From Pogostemon cablin (Eukaryota > Streptophyta > Magnoliopsida > Lamiales > Lamiaceae): a stretch of 64,000 nt of DNA. Shown here piece by piece: positions 8,837 through 21,547 of the stretch (its first letter is position 1; each line of letters begins with the position of its first letter). The position numbers were made by a program, and so were the translations under genes. The stretch is taken from NCBI GenBank assembly GCA_023678885.1, contig CM042962.1:16382336-16446335 (forward strand), given 5' to 3'. Under the pieces are notes generated by a model. It was not told the origin of the DNA, made no database searches, and saw only the letters and a list, made by a program, of their open reading frames with translations.

Positions 8837-11579
8837 ATGCAAACGAGGTCAAGGGGGAAACAATCGGAGCCTATTGACTTAGAAATCGAACAAACTTTTC
8901 GAAGAATGAGAAAGGAGAACAAATTAAAAGAGAGTGATAAAATGGAGAACTTTCAAGGTGATAATCGTGTGGAAATAGATCATGATGAGGAAGGCGGACG
9001 AAATGTGCACGTGCAAGATAACGCACAAACAACTCAATTCAATGCCAACCCTCCTCAACATGCCTATCAAAATCATAGAGCTTTCAACAATCAAGCTTTG
9101 CTTCAACAAATGGTGCAACAAGCTCTAATGCAACAAGGCTTTCCACAAGCTTATGCTCCTCAACAACAAGCTTACGTGCCACCACCACCACCTCTGGTAC
9201 AACATGGAGTTCACAATGATTAAAGGGTGATCTGAGATTTCTTTATGGGTCCACCAATCAATGCCAACAATTTTGAAATTAAGGCGGGCTTGATTTCTAT
9301 GGTGAGAGACCAACAGTTTAGTGGAACCCCGAATGAAGATCCTAATGCTCATCTAGCTCAATTTATTGGGATTGCCAACACCGTGAAGATGAATGGGATG
9401 AGTGAGGATAGTATAAGAATGAAGTTGTTTCCGTTCTCGTTGAGGGATCGCGCCCGAACATGGCTATCTACCATTACTCCAGGTACGTGTAACACATGGG
9501 ATGAGCTTGCACAAATATTTTTGAACAAGTATTTTCCACCTTATAAGACGCTTCAAATGAAGAGCTTGATAACTCAATTCAAGCAAATGCATCAAGAGAG
9601 CTTTTATGAAGCGTGGGAGAGGTTTAAGGATATGTTACGCAAGTGTCCACAACATGGCTTCCTGGAGAATCAACAAGTTCGATTTTTCTATCAAGGATCA
9701 GTGAATGGTCAAAGAGTGCTTGTTGATGCTTCGGTGGGTGGATCCGTACTTGGTGTGACTCCGGAAAGAGCAATAAGGATATTTGATGAGATTGCTACGA
9801 ATGTTTATCAATGGCCATCGGAGAGGGTAAGTGGATGCTATGGTTTTGAGAATTTTGATCAAGGGCAATAGTTTAGTGTGAAGAGTTTGAATGTTGAGCC
9901 AAGTGTGCCACAAATGCCAAGTGTTGAAGCGATAGCGACGGAAATATTGAGGCAAATGAGTTTGAACCAAGGTGTGAATCAAGGAGCTAACATGGTTGAA
10001 GGGCTACAAAGTAAGCAAGGTGTGCTTCCTCCAAATGTTGTGAATGGAGAACAATGGGGTATGTCAAAGTCAAAAATAGAAGATGTGCTCTACATACAAG
10101 GAAGGGGTTATCAAGGGAATTACCAAAATAATTTCCAAGGTAACTTTCCACCAAGGCAAGGAGGCTTTAATGGTCAAAGTAGTGGGAGCTCATACCCACA
10201 ACAACAACAAAGGCAATGTAACTTCTCCTACTCTAATCCGAGCAATGCAGTTGCTTATCCTCCGGGGTATCAACCAGGGGACAATGCACCTAACAATGAG
10301 GGAAGAACATCGATTGATGAGCTACTTGAACAATCAATCGCATCTAATAAAGCTCGAGATGAAGCTTTGAAAAAGGAGGAAGAAGCAAATGAAAAGAGTC
10401 TCAAAGCTTTGGAGTATAATGTGGGACAAATTACAAGTACCTTGAGTGCTCAACAAAAAGAAAAGTTTCCGGCCACAACCGAAGTCAATCCAAAAGCTCA
10501 ATGTTTGTTTGTTGATATAGAAGAGGAACGAAAGGTTGAAGAAGGGTTAGTGTAAAGCAAGGTTGTTGGAGAAATGAAAGAAGAGCAAAGGCCTAAATGG
10601 ATATCTAAGTGGAAGAGGGTGCAAGAGGAAAAAAAGTGGAGGAGAAGGCTAAAGAACAGGAGTACAAACGTGATTATTGGGTTATTTCGATTACTCCATT
10701 CCCTATTCCCTATCCACAAATATTTATAAAAGAGGAGAAGAAAAAAGAGTTTGAGGAGCATGTCAAATATCTCAAAAAGAAGTATGAGGAGAAAAGGAAA
10801 GAAGAGCAACTCGAAGCAAGTGGATCAATGCAAAAAGGGGAGGCCTACAAAAGTTGGTGATCCGGGGAAGTTCATAATTCCTTGTGATTTGAAGGAAAAG
10901 GTACACTTGATGCATTGTGTGACTTGGGGGCAAGCGTTAATGTGATGTCTCATGCCCATTCAAAGACCTTGAAATTGGTGAGCTAAAGTCCACTACTATC
11001 TGTCTTGAAGTAGTAAATGGTGAGGTTGTGAAACCATTAGGAATTGTTGAAGATGTGGAGGTGAAAGTGAAGGGGCTAGCTTTTTCGGTTGATTTCATGG
11101 TGCTAGAAGTGAAGGCGGATCCTCGAGTGTCACTCATTTTGGGAGGGTCATTTCTAGCTACAGGAAGAGCTAAAATTGATGTTGGAAGAAAAGAGCTTTC
11201 TTTGAGCTCAAATGGAAGAAGTGTTACATTCTTATGTAACAAAGAAAAGGGAACCAAGTCTCATTTAAAGCCTTCGGATGATCTAATGGATCATGATTCT
11301 CTTCTCTTTGACAACTTAAACTCATTTCTTCATGATTATATGAAAATGTCAAATTCTAATTTATCTTCTTGTGATGTTGATAGGATGAAAGCATCGGAGC
11401 TCGATTGGAAACTAGACAAAGGAGAAAGAGGAAGTCCAATAAAAGTACTTCTTGCTGATGACTTGATGCTTGTGAGCAAGAATGGCGAAGTTGAGCTAGT
11501 GGACAAGAAGAGGGCTAAGAAAATGTTCAAAGTGAGGATGCGAGGAGAGAGTATGATGGACCATCCTTTGGTCCAATGA
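8837..11579 (+). pseudogene. gag-protease ORF of an Athila-type element (subfamily B)
   Basis: It starts at ATG 8,837 (MQTRSRGKQSEPIDLE), 134 bp after the primer site. The N-terminal Gln-rich part stops at 9,221-9,223. The Gag domain continues at 9,245-9,871 (LFPFSLRDRARTWLST, YEAWERFKDMLRKCPQHG), ending at a TAG (CAG in the inverted copy). The tail (NYQNNFQGNFPPRQGG) runs to a stop at about 10,553-10,555. A frameshift near 10,630 leads into the KRDYWVISITPFPIPYPQ segment. The protease active-site region near 10,930 is damaged by frameshifts. The rest is open at 11,028-11,579, with LILGGSFLAT in the position of ILGRPFLAT. Gag would form the particle and the protease would process it. No polymerase follows. 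At least three stops and two frameshifts make it inactive. Confidence 0.87.
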
Positions 11580-13698
11580 TCGTGAAATTTTGTCTCACTT
11601 GAAGACGTTAAACTTAGCGCTAAATAGGAGGCAAACCATTCTTTTTATCTTTTGATGCTTGTTTGTTTTGGTTTTGTAGGTGGATTGTGCTTGTGAGAAA
11701 ATGCATATTGAAGGAAAGAGAAGTGCTTCATGGATCCGAGTAAGCATGTCTCACCACTTATTGCAAACTTAATTCTCAACTTTTGTCTCAAGTTAAGTTT
11801 GGGGGGGCTAGTGCGTGGTGGACATAGCTCAATTCGTTGGATGCAATTATTTCTCCATAAGAAGATCATTGATGGAAACTACAAGGGTAAGTCCCACCAC
11901 TTTTGGCAAACTTAAGTCTCAACTTGTTTCGATTTAAGTTTGGGGGGAGAGTGTATGGTGTGACTCACCACTTGAGTGTGATTCTTGTAAAATTGACCCA
12001 ATTTTAAAAATATTTCTCATGAGTTTTGGTTTGATTTTGGTCTGTTTGGTGGTGATTGAAATACATGATAATCCATATTTTTAATGAAATCGTTGAGCTA
12101 ATGGTGTTTGATGAGTCTTTGAGCATGAATGAAGAGTATTGGAAGCATGAATGGAGCTTGGAGCTAACAACTTTCACTACCAAATGACTATTGAGGGAGT
12201 TGACTCTACACCCATTCACTTCTAATTGATTTTGATTTGGATTGATGTGATTAGCATGCTACTTCATTTGTTATGTTTGTGGGAGGTTTACTTTCGTAAT
12301 TTAGGATTTCCTTTTCAATCAAGGATGGGATGTTTGTGAGCTTAATTGATTATGGATGATCTGAATGTGTGCTTCATTTTCTTATGATGGATGGTTTTAT
12401 ATTTCTTGCATGTTATGTGCTTTTGTTTTGTTTCTTGTTTGTTGAGTCCTTATCTTGTGTTAGTGTGTTTTCTTATTCTTGTTTAGGGTTGTTTGGTGGT
12501 TTGTTTTGGGATGTTATGAGTCATCTTTGAATGTGAGTGATGACATATTGTGGTAGTAAGTGATGGCAAGTTATGATTAAGAATCTCAACACTTTTGAAT
12601 TGTGACATGTTTTACTTAACTTGTTTAATTTCGAGATGAATGTGGTGCAATAAGTTTCTTAAGGTCCAATGCATAAGCTTGCGAAAATTTGAGCCTCAAC
12701 AGTGCATACATGGTATTTCTTCATGAGTGAATCAGTTGTGTTTGATAAATTAGAACTTGCTCAAGGACTAGAGGAACGAGCCCAATTAGTGGAGATTAGT
12801 GACATGATCTAAGACCATCCTTGTCATGAATAGTTATTGCCAAATATTTCCTTACCTTGAACATCATCCCTAGTCAACGACTTTGAGCCTTAAAGCCTAT
12901 TTCTTGTGAATCTAGTACATTACAAGCCTTGATTACCCACATGAGCCTAATATATTTATCCTTTTGTGTGAGTGATTGCGGAGATGGTAGCTAGAAAGGT
13001 TTGATGAGAATGCAAAATAAAGAAAGGAAATGGTAACAAGCAAAAAAAAAGGATGAAAAGAGCACGAATAAGAATGGACATGTAACCTCAAAACAAGAAA
13101 ATGAGCAAATCAACAATATGCTCACGAAATAAAAAATCCAAAGAAGGAGGCATGAATCAAAAGAAGTTCAATCCAAGGAAAGTTGATAATTAGTACTTGT
13201 GGACATTAAAGACAAGAGAGGAAGAAAGAAAAGTGGAGAAGTTGGAGAAATTGGTCATCTCTTCGATTACATAAACTTGATTAGTCACTAATATTTATAT
13301 TTTTTCTACCCTACCAAAGAGCCTATCATTTACATCCTAATTAAAGACAATTTTGATCATTAATTGAAACTTTAGAGGTTTGTGAATGTAGTCTGCAAGC
13401 AAGTTTATAGCGAGTCGAGCCAATCGATTAATGAGTGTTGATTTACCTTACTTTAGGGTGTTAAGAGAAATTGATACTCATTGTGAGAATTGGACCAAAA
13501 GGGACTATATTACACTTTATTCTCTTGAAATTGAACATTTTAATTCTTCATGTTATAAATTTGATGTTGTAGGATGCCTTAGCATAGTTTATAATTCTTA
13601 TTGCTATTGATGTGTTAATACTTGTGTTCATTTAGTCTTTTCCTAGGTGAAAATCACTGCTCTTGGTTTATCATTTTCGTTGTTCGGGGACGAACAAC
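11580..13698 (+). other. Non-coding 3' internal region of the subfamily B element
   Basis: It is colinear with 858-2,995 and has no substantial ORF. The conserved trailer is at about 11,601-11,638 (GACGTTAAACTTAGCGCT). Polypurine-like motifs occur near 11,793 and 11,934. From 11,929 onward the sequence is the same as the internal segments of the gag-less units that follow. Confidence 0.75.
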
Positions 13699-13716
13699 AC
13701 TTTAAGTTTGGGGGTA
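13699..13716 (+). promoter_or_regulatory. Polypurine tract before LTR B1
   Basis: The sequence ACTTTAAGTTTGGGGGTA directly precedes the LTR start TGATGAGTGAT at 13,717. Confidence 0.7.
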
Positions 13717-13920
13717 TGATGAGTGATACTTTCACCTATATTTTAGTGTCTTTTTATATCCGTTTTCATAGTATTTTATCTGTATTTATATATTATTTGG
13801 TTGTATTTTGTGTTTTCATGAAAATGTGTGTGAATGAGCTTAAACGTATGTAAAACTGGTGAAAAATGAGCAAAATGGAGTCGGGAGCTGAAACGAGTAA
13901 GAAAATGAACTCACGAGACC

Positions 13921-14304
13921 CAACTCGAGTTGCAAGGTACAACTCGAGTTGGGGTCCGGAAGAAATCCAGAATCATACAGTGAGCTAACTCGACTTGGGA
14001 GAACCAACTCGACTTCCAACTCAAGTCGAGTTGCGTCTCACCGAGTCGAGCCGCAAGTCGTGCGGTGCAGGGCAGGAGTTCAAAATCATACAGTATGCTT
14101 ACTTGAGTTGCAAGTCGCAACACGACATGTCAACTCGAGTTGAGTAAGGTTCCCGTAGTCAGATCTATTTCAGAGTCTCGCAACACGACCGAACAGGTGA
14201 GAGGTCGAGTTGGCGACACGAGTCGAGCTGGGATAGCTCGAGTTACATTACATGCAACTCAACTCGAGCTGCTAACTCGAGTACGACAGGCCAAGTAGAG
14301 TAAG
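13921..14304. repeat. CTCGAG-rich array in LTR B1
   Basis: It is made of variants of AACTCGAGTTGCAAG and GAGTCGAGTTG in both orientations, about 100 bp upstream of the TATA box. Confidence 0.85.
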
Positions 14305-14404
14305 GTCATTTTGGGCCAAAAATCCAGATTTTCACCTGCCAATGTGTGTAACTGTGTGTAAAAAGCCTATTTGATGTTAAATTTGTGACCCAATTTGGAG
14401 AGGG

Positions 14405-14412
14405 TATAAATA
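14405..14412 (+). promoter_or_regulatory. TATA box of LTR B1
   Basis: TATAAATA in the context AGGGTATAAATAGCC. The position and context are the same in B2-B4 and nearly so in B5. Confidence 0.65.
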
Positions 14413-15492
14413 GCCTCAAGTTTAACATTTGAAGGGAGATTGGAGATTCCACCAAGGGTTTGCACCAAAACACATAGATCACAAACCATTTCCTCCAATT
14501 CACACCATCCATTCCATCTATCATCATCCCACCACTAAAACCTTCATCTAATTGAGGAAAAGAAGCAAGGAAGAAAGGAGAATTGCAAGGGAAAGAAGAA
14601 TATCATAATTGGAGACATCCAAGGGAGTTTTCATCCAACTTTTGTATTGAAAAATTATTGTTTCATCATATTTTGTAAGGATCTTAATGTCTATGTTGAT
14701 TTTCTTTTGAATATGGTAGGCTAATCTCCCTTGTGAGATTAATAACATGACAGTTGTTGGATAATTTTAGGATTTGTGTATTTAAATTCATATGTTGATT
14801 GGGTTAATTGATTTTCTATCATTGATGCTTTAGATATTGATGTTTATGATGATTTGTGTGGTTTGTTGTTTTAAACATGTGATTAGATTGAGAAGTCAAT
14901 TGCATATTTAGGATAATTAATTGAATCATCTTGTCATACACATTATGTTCATTATAGATCTTAAAGAGATAGAGATGTCCTTTAGGATTTAGAACCCTTT
15001 GATAGGACATCCGATTGGTTTAATCGAGAGGTTGATTAATCATGTGAAGGGACTCTTATTTAAGCTTAGTACCTTGTTAGAATTGTTTGAGTAAGAACTA
15101 ATCCATTGAGCTATGTTGGGATTCTTAAACGAATCGATATCTTATTCATCTCGAGAGGGAGTCTAGGTGATCTTAGTGTTGTCCCTTAGTCTTAAGCCCA
15201 TGATTCATATGAATTTGATGCATGTATCCTAGGATTTCAACCTCTTAATTGTTGTTAATCTCACTTTTGCTTAATTTGGTAAACCACATTTCATCCATTT
15301 ATCTTGTGTGCTTGATCATTGCTTTTTACTTGAATTGATTACTATTTACTTGTTTGTTTGATCAACAACCCCTTTGATGATTCGTCTCTATAAAATTACA
15401 AGAAACGTGAGATCGCTTAAGCACTAGCGCCTACCTCCATGTGGTTCGATAAATTATTGAATTGGTCATCCCAACTATAAAATGGTTAATCA

Positions 15493-17271
15493 ATATTTCG
15501 ATTTAAGTTTGGGGGGAGAGTGTGTGGTGTGACTCACCATTTGAGTGTGATTCCCAATTTTAAAATTTTTCTCATGAGTTTGGTTTGATTTTGGTCCGAT
15601 TGGTGGTGATTGATGTGCATGATAATCCATATTTTTAATGTAATTGTTGAGTTAATGGTTTTGTTGAGCTTGTATGAAGGGTATTGGAAGCACAAATTGA
15701 GCTCGGAGTTAACAACTTCTACTACCAAATGCTTATTGAGGGAGTTCATTCTACACCCTACTACTTCTATGTGTTTAACATAATTTGACTTGATTTGGAT
15801 TGATTTGATTATCATGTTGCTTCATTTATTATGTTTGTGGGAGGTTTACTTTCATAATTTAAGATTTACTTTTCAATCAAGGATGGGGTGTTTTTGAGAT
15901 TAATTGATTATGGATGATATGAATGTGTGCTTCATTTCCTATTGATGGATGGTTTTGTTATTTTTGCATGTTATGTGCTTTTGGTTTTTTCTTGATTGGT
16001 GAGTATATTTTCTTATGAGTTTTGTGTGTATTTTTATTCTTGTTTAGGGTTATTTTGGTGGTTTGTTTTGGGATGTCGTGAGTCATTTTTTGAATGTGAG
16101 TTATGACATGTTGTTGTGATAAGTGATGACAAGTTATGATTAAGAATCTCTACACTTTCAAATTGTGACATGTTTTACTTAACTTGTTTAATTTTGATAT
16201 AAATGTAGTGTAATAAGTTCCTTATGGTCTAATGCATATGATTGTGAGCATTTAAGCCTCAACCGTGCATACATGGTTTTTCCATCATAAGTGGATCGAT
16301 TGTGTTTGATAAGCTAAAACTTGCTCAAGGACTATAGGAATGAGCTCGATTTGTGGAGATTAGTGACATGATCTAAGGTCATCCTTGTTATTCATAGTCA
16401 TTGCAATATATTTCCCTACCATTAACATCGTCCCTAGTCAACCACTTTGAGCCTTTAAGCCTATTTATTGTGAATTTAGCACATTACAAGCCTTGATTAC
16501 CCACTTAAAGCCTTATATATATACTCTTTTGTGTGGGTGATTGCGGAGATGGTAGCTAGAAAGGGTTGATGAGAATTGTGCAAGAAAAGAAAGGAAATGG
16601 TAACAAGCAAGAAAAATGATGAAAAGAACAAAACCAAGAATGTACATGCAACCTCATAACAAGAAAAAGAGCAAAGCAATAATATGCTCACGAAATCAAA
16701 AATCCAAAGAAGGAGGCATGAATTAAAAGAAGTTCAATCCATGGAAAGTTGATGATTAGTACTTGTGGACATTAAAGACAAGAGAGGAAGAAAGGAAAGT
16801 GGAGAAGTTGGAGAAATTGGACATCTCTTCGATTACTTACACTTGATTAGTCACTAATATCCATATTCTTCCTACCCTACCAAAAACCCTATCATTACAT
16901 CCTAAGTAACGACCTTTTTGATCATTAATTGAAACTTTGGAGGTTTGTGAATGTAGTCTGCGAGCAAGTTTATTGCGAGTCGAGCCAATCGGTTAATGAG
17001 TGTTGATTTACCCTACTTTAGAGTGTTGAGAGAAATTGATACTCATTGTGAGAATTGGACCAAAAGGGACTATATTATCTTGAAATTGAACATTTTAATT
17101 CTTCATGTTATAAGTTTAATATTGTAGGATGTCTTAGCATAGTTTGTAATTCTTATTGCTATTGATGTGTTATTACTTATGTTCGTTTAGTCTTTTTCTT
17201 GGTGAAAATCTCACCCCTTGGTTTATCATTTTTGTTGTTCGGGGATGCACAACACTTTAAGTTTGGGGATG
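15493..17271 (+). mobile_element. Gag-less internal segment, unit 1
   Basis: It is 1,779 bp long and homologous to 11,929-13,716. It joins the LTR end AATCA directly to the second polypurine-like motif (ATATTTCGATTTAAG). Primer site, gag and protease are all absent. It ends in the polypurine tract AAGTTTGGGGATG before LTR B2. No ORF of note. Confidence 0.85.
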
Positions 17272-17474
17272 TGATGAGTGATATTTTCACCTATATTTTA
17301 GTATCTTTATATGTCCGTTTTCGTAGTATTTTATCCGTATTTTATGTATAATTGGGTTGTGTTATGTGTTTTCATGAAAATGTGAGTGAATGAGCTTAAA
17401 CGTATGTAAAATAGGTGAAAATGATCAAAAATTGAGATGGGAGCTGAACGAGCAAGAAACTAGCTCAAGAGACC

Positions 17475-17870
17475 CAACTCGAGTTGCAAGGTGAAACTCG
17501 AGTTGCCAACTCGAGTCGAGTAGGGGTGCGAAAAAGTCCAGAATTTATCCAGTGAGCCAACTCGAGTTGCAAGGTCCAACTCGACTTGCAACTCGAGTCG
17601 AGTAAGGAGCAGGGCAAGTGCCAATAATTGTACAGTGAGCCAACTCGAGTTGCAAGTCACAACACGACTTGGCAACTCGAGTCGAGATAGGTTCCGAGGG
17701 ATTTTCAGTTTCAGAGTCTCGCAAAATGACCAAACAGGCGAGAGCTCGAGTTGGAGACACAAGTCGAGCTGGGACAGCTCGAGTTGCATTACATGCAACT
17801 CGACTCGAGCTGCATTACATGCAACTCGACTCGAGCTGCTAACTCGAGTAAGAAAGGGCAAGTCGAGTAA
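17475..17870. repeat. CTCGAG-rich array in LTR B2
   Basis: It has the same motif family as the other LTRs and includes a local duplication of CATGCAACTCGACTCGAGCT near 17,791 and 17,818. Confidence 0.85.
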
Positions 17871-17971
17871 GGTCATTTTTGGGCCAAAATCCAGATTTTC
17901 ACCTGCCAAAGTATGTAAGTGTGTGTAAACAGCCCATTTGGTATTTAATTCATTGCCCAACTTGGAGAGGG

Positions 17972-17979
17972 TATAAATA
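17972..17979 (+). promoter_or_regulatory. TATA box of LTR B2
   Basis: TATAAATA within GAGAGGGTATAAATAGCC, about 100 bp downstream of the CTCGAG array. Confidence 0.65.
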
Positions 17980-19078
17980 GCCTCAAGTCAACATTTGAAG
18001 AGAGATTGGAGATTTCACCAAGGGTTTGCACCAAAACACATAGATCACACACCATTTCCTCCAATTCACACTATCATCTTCATTCATTCACCATCCATTC
18101 CATCTATCATCATCTCACCATCAAAACCTTCATCCAATTGAGGAAAAGAAGCAAGGAAGATAGGAGAATTGCAAGGGGAAGAAGAAGATCACCATTTGAG
18201 ACATCCAAGGGAGTTTTCATCCAACTTTTGTATTGAAACCTTATCGTTCATCATGTTTTGTAAGGATCTTAATGTCTATGTTGATTTCCTTTTGAATATG
18301 GTAGGCTAATCTCCCTTGTAAGATTAGCAACTTGAGAGTTGTTGGATAATTTTAGGATTTGTATATTTAAATTCATATGTTGATTGGGTTAATTGATTTT
18401 CTATCATTGATGCTTTAGATCTTGATGTTTATGATGATTTGTGTGGTTTGTTGTTTTAAACATGTGATTAGATTGGGAAGTCAATTGGATATTTAGGATA
18501 ATTAATTGAATCATCTTGTCATATACATAATGTTCATAATAGATCTTAAAGAGATAGAGATATCCTTTAGGATTTAGTACCCTTTGATAGGACATCCGAT
18601 TGGTTTGATCAAGAGGTTGATTAATCGTATGAAGGGACTCTTATTTAAGCTTAGTACCTTGTTAGAATTGTTTGAGTAAGAACTAATCCATTGAGCTATG
18701 TTGGGATTATTAAATGAATCGATATCCTATTCATCTCGAGAGAGAGTCTAGGTGAACTTAGTGTTGGCCCTTAGTCTTAAGCCCATGATGCATATGAATT
18801 TGATGCATGTATCCTAGGATTTCCACCTCTTAATTGTTGTTAATCTCACTTTTGCTTAATTTGGTAAACCACATTTCATCCATTTATCTTGTGTGCTTGA
18901 TCATTGCTTGTTTACTTGAATTTATTACTATTTACTTGTTTGTTTGATCAACAACCCCTTTAATGATTCGTCTCTATAAAATTACAAGAAACGTGAGATC
19001 GCTTAAGCACTAGCGCCTACCTCCCTGTGGTTCGATAAATTATTGAATTGGTCATCCCAACTATAAAATGGCTAATCA

Positions 19079-20875
19079 ATGTTTTGATTTAAGTTTGGGG
19101 GAGATTGTGTGGTGTGACTCACTATTTGAGTGTGATTCTTGTAAAATTGACCCAATTTTAAAATTTTTCTCATGAGTTTGATTTGATTTTGGTCCGATTG
19201 GTGGTGATTGAAGTGCGTGATAATCCACATTTTTAATGTAATTGTTGAGCTAATGGTTTTGTGGAGCTTGTATGAACGGTATTGGAAGCACGAATTGAGC
19301 TCGGAGTTAACAACTTCTACTACGAAATGCTTATTGAGGGAGTTCATTCTACACCCTACCACTTCTATGTGTTTAGCATAATTTTACTTGATTTGGATTG
19401 ATTTGATTAGCATATTTCTTCATTTGTTTTGTTTGAGGGAGGTTTACTTTCATAATTTAGGATTTACTTTTCAATCAAGGATGGGGTTTTTTAAGCTTAA
19501 TTGATTATTGATGATATGAATGTGTGTTTCATTTCCTATTGATGGATGGTTTTGTTATTTTTGCATGTTATGTACTTTTGGTTGTTTCTTGTTTGGTGAG
19601 TATTTTCTTATGTGTTTTGTGTGTATTTTTATTTTTGTTTAGGGTTGTTTTGGTGGTTTGTTTTGGGATGTCGTGAGTCATTTTTTGAATATGAGTGATG
19701 ACATGTTGTTGTGATAAGTGATGATAAGTTATGATTAAGAATCTCTACACTTTCGAAATGTGACGTGTTTTACTTAACTTGTTCAATTTTGATGTGAATG
19801 TGGTGTGTAATAAGTTCCTTAAAGTCTAATGCTCTCACATGAGCATTTGAGCCTCAACCGTGCATACATGGTTTTTCCTTCATGAGTGGATCGATTGCGT
19901 TTGATAAGCTAGAACTTGTTCAAGGACTATAGAAACGAGCTCGATTTGTGGAGATTAGTGACATGATCTAAGGTCATCCTTGTTATTCATAGTCATTGTC
20001 ATATATTTTCCTACCATGAACATCATCCCTAGTCAACCACTTTGAGCCTTTAAACCTATTTATTGTGAATTTAGCATATTACAAGCCTTGATTACCCACT
20101 TAAAGCCTTATATATATACCCTTTTGTGTGGGTGATTGCGGAGATGGTAGCTAGAAAGGTTTGATGAGAATTGTGCAAGAAAAGAAAGGAAATGGTAACA
20201 AGAAAGAAAAATGATGAAAATAATAAAACCAAGAATGTACATGCAACCTCATAACAAGAAAAAGAGCAAAGCAACACTATTCTCACGAAATCAAAAATCC
20301 AAAGAAGGAGGCATGAATCAAAAGAATTTCAATCCAAGGAAATTTGATGATTAGTACTTGTGGACGTTAAAGACAAGAGAGGAAGAAAGAAAAGTGGAGA
20401 AATTAGAGAAATTTGACATCTCTTAGATTACTTACACTTGATTAGTCACTAATATCCATATACTTCCTACCCTACCAAAGAGCCTATCATTACATCCTAA
20501 TTAAAGACCTTTTTGATTATTAATTGAAACTTTGGAGGTTTGTGAATGTAGTCCGCGAGCAAGTTTATAGCGAGTCGAGCTAATCGGTTAATGAGTGTTG
20601 ATTTACCCTGCTTTAGAGTGTTGAGAGAAATTGATACTCATTGTGAGAATTGGACCAAAAGGGACTACGTTACACTTTATTATCTTGAAATTGAACATTT
20701 TAATACTTCATGTTATAAGTTTAATGTTGTAGAATGCCTTAGCATAGTTTGTAATTCGTATCGCTATTGATGTGTTATTACTTGTGTTCGTTTAGTCTTT
20801 TCCTAGGTGAAAATCTCACCACTTGGTTTATCATTTTCGTTGTTCGGGACGCACAACACTTCAAGTTTGGGGGTG
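19079..20875 (+). mobile_element. Gag-less internal segment, unit 2
   Basis: It is 1,797 bp long, colinear with unit 1 and with 11,929-13,716. The LTR junction reads AATCA/ATGTTTTGATTTAAG. It ends at the polypurine tract CAAGTTTGGGGGTG before LTR B3. Confidence 0.85.
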
Positions 20876-21080
20876 TGATGAGTGTTATTTTCACCTATAT
20901 TTTAGTATCTTTTTATGTCCGTTTTCGTAGTATTTTATCCATATTTTATGTATAATTTGGTTGTGTTATGTGTTTTCATGGAAATATGTGTGAATGATCT
21001 TAAACATATGTAAAACAGGTAAAAAATGAGCAAAAATAGAGATGGGAGCTGAAACGAGCAAGAAACGAGCTCACGGGACC

Positions 21081-21440
21081 TAACTCGAGTTGCAAGGTGC
21101 AACTCGAGGTGCCAACTCGAGTCAAGTAGGGGTGCAAAAATGTCCAGAATTTGTCCAGAGAGCCAACTCGAGTTGCAAGATCCAACTCGAGTCGAGTAAG
21201 GAGCAGGGCAAGTGCCAAAAATTGTACAGAGAGCAAACTCGAGTTGCAAGTCACAACACGACTTAGCAACTCGAGTCGAGCTAGGTTCTGAGGGATTTTC
21301 AGTTTTAGAGTCTCGCAACATGACCGAACAGGCGAGAGCTTGAGTTGGCGATACGAGTCGAGCTGGGACAGCTCGAGTTGCATTACATGCAACTCGACTC
21401 TAGCTGCTAACTCGAGTAAGAAAGGGCAAGTCGAGTAAGG
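21081..21440. repeat. CTCGAG-rich array in LTR B3
   Basis: It has the same palindromic motif family. It is slightly shorter than in B2 through loss of one unit near 21,185. Confidence 0.85.
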
Positions 21441-21539
21441 TCATTTTTGGGCCAAAATCTGGATTTTCACCTGTCAAAGTGTGTAAGTGTGTATAAACAG
21501 CCCATTTGATCTTTAATTCGTGGCCCAACTTGGAGAGGG

Positions 21540-21547
21540 TATAAATA
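21540..21547 (+). promoter_or_regulatory. TATA box of LTR B3
   Basis: TATAAATA within GAGAGGGTATAAATAGCC. Confidence 0.65.

Larger units (their letters stand above)
13717..15492 (+). repeat. LTR B1 (3' LTR of gag-protease element; also head of the tandem array)
   Basis: It is 1,776 bp long, starts TGATGAGTGAT and ends GGTTAATCA, so it has TGAT/ATCA terminal inverted bases. It carries a CTCGAG array, a TATA box at 14,405-14,412 and the U5 end shared with all B LTRs. Its U3 text (GGAAGAAATCCAGAATCATA) matches LTR B5 and differs from B2-B4. It is directly followed by the gag-less internal segment, with no primer site between. Confidence 0.88.
17272..19078 (+). repeat. LTR B2
   Basis: It is 1,807 bp long, from TGATGAGTGATATTTTC to GGCTAATCA. 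It carries the B2-B4 type of U3 (GAGATGGGAGCTGAACGAGC; TCCAGAATTTATCCAG). The TATA box is at 17,972-17,979. Confidence 0.88.

Noticed and set aside
17460..17960. Long - strand ORF in LTR B2, with similar ORFs in B3, B4 and B5
   Set aside because: It is an artefact of the CTCGAG array, which lacks stop codons in several frames. The frames differ between LTRs and the translation is repetitive without a domain.
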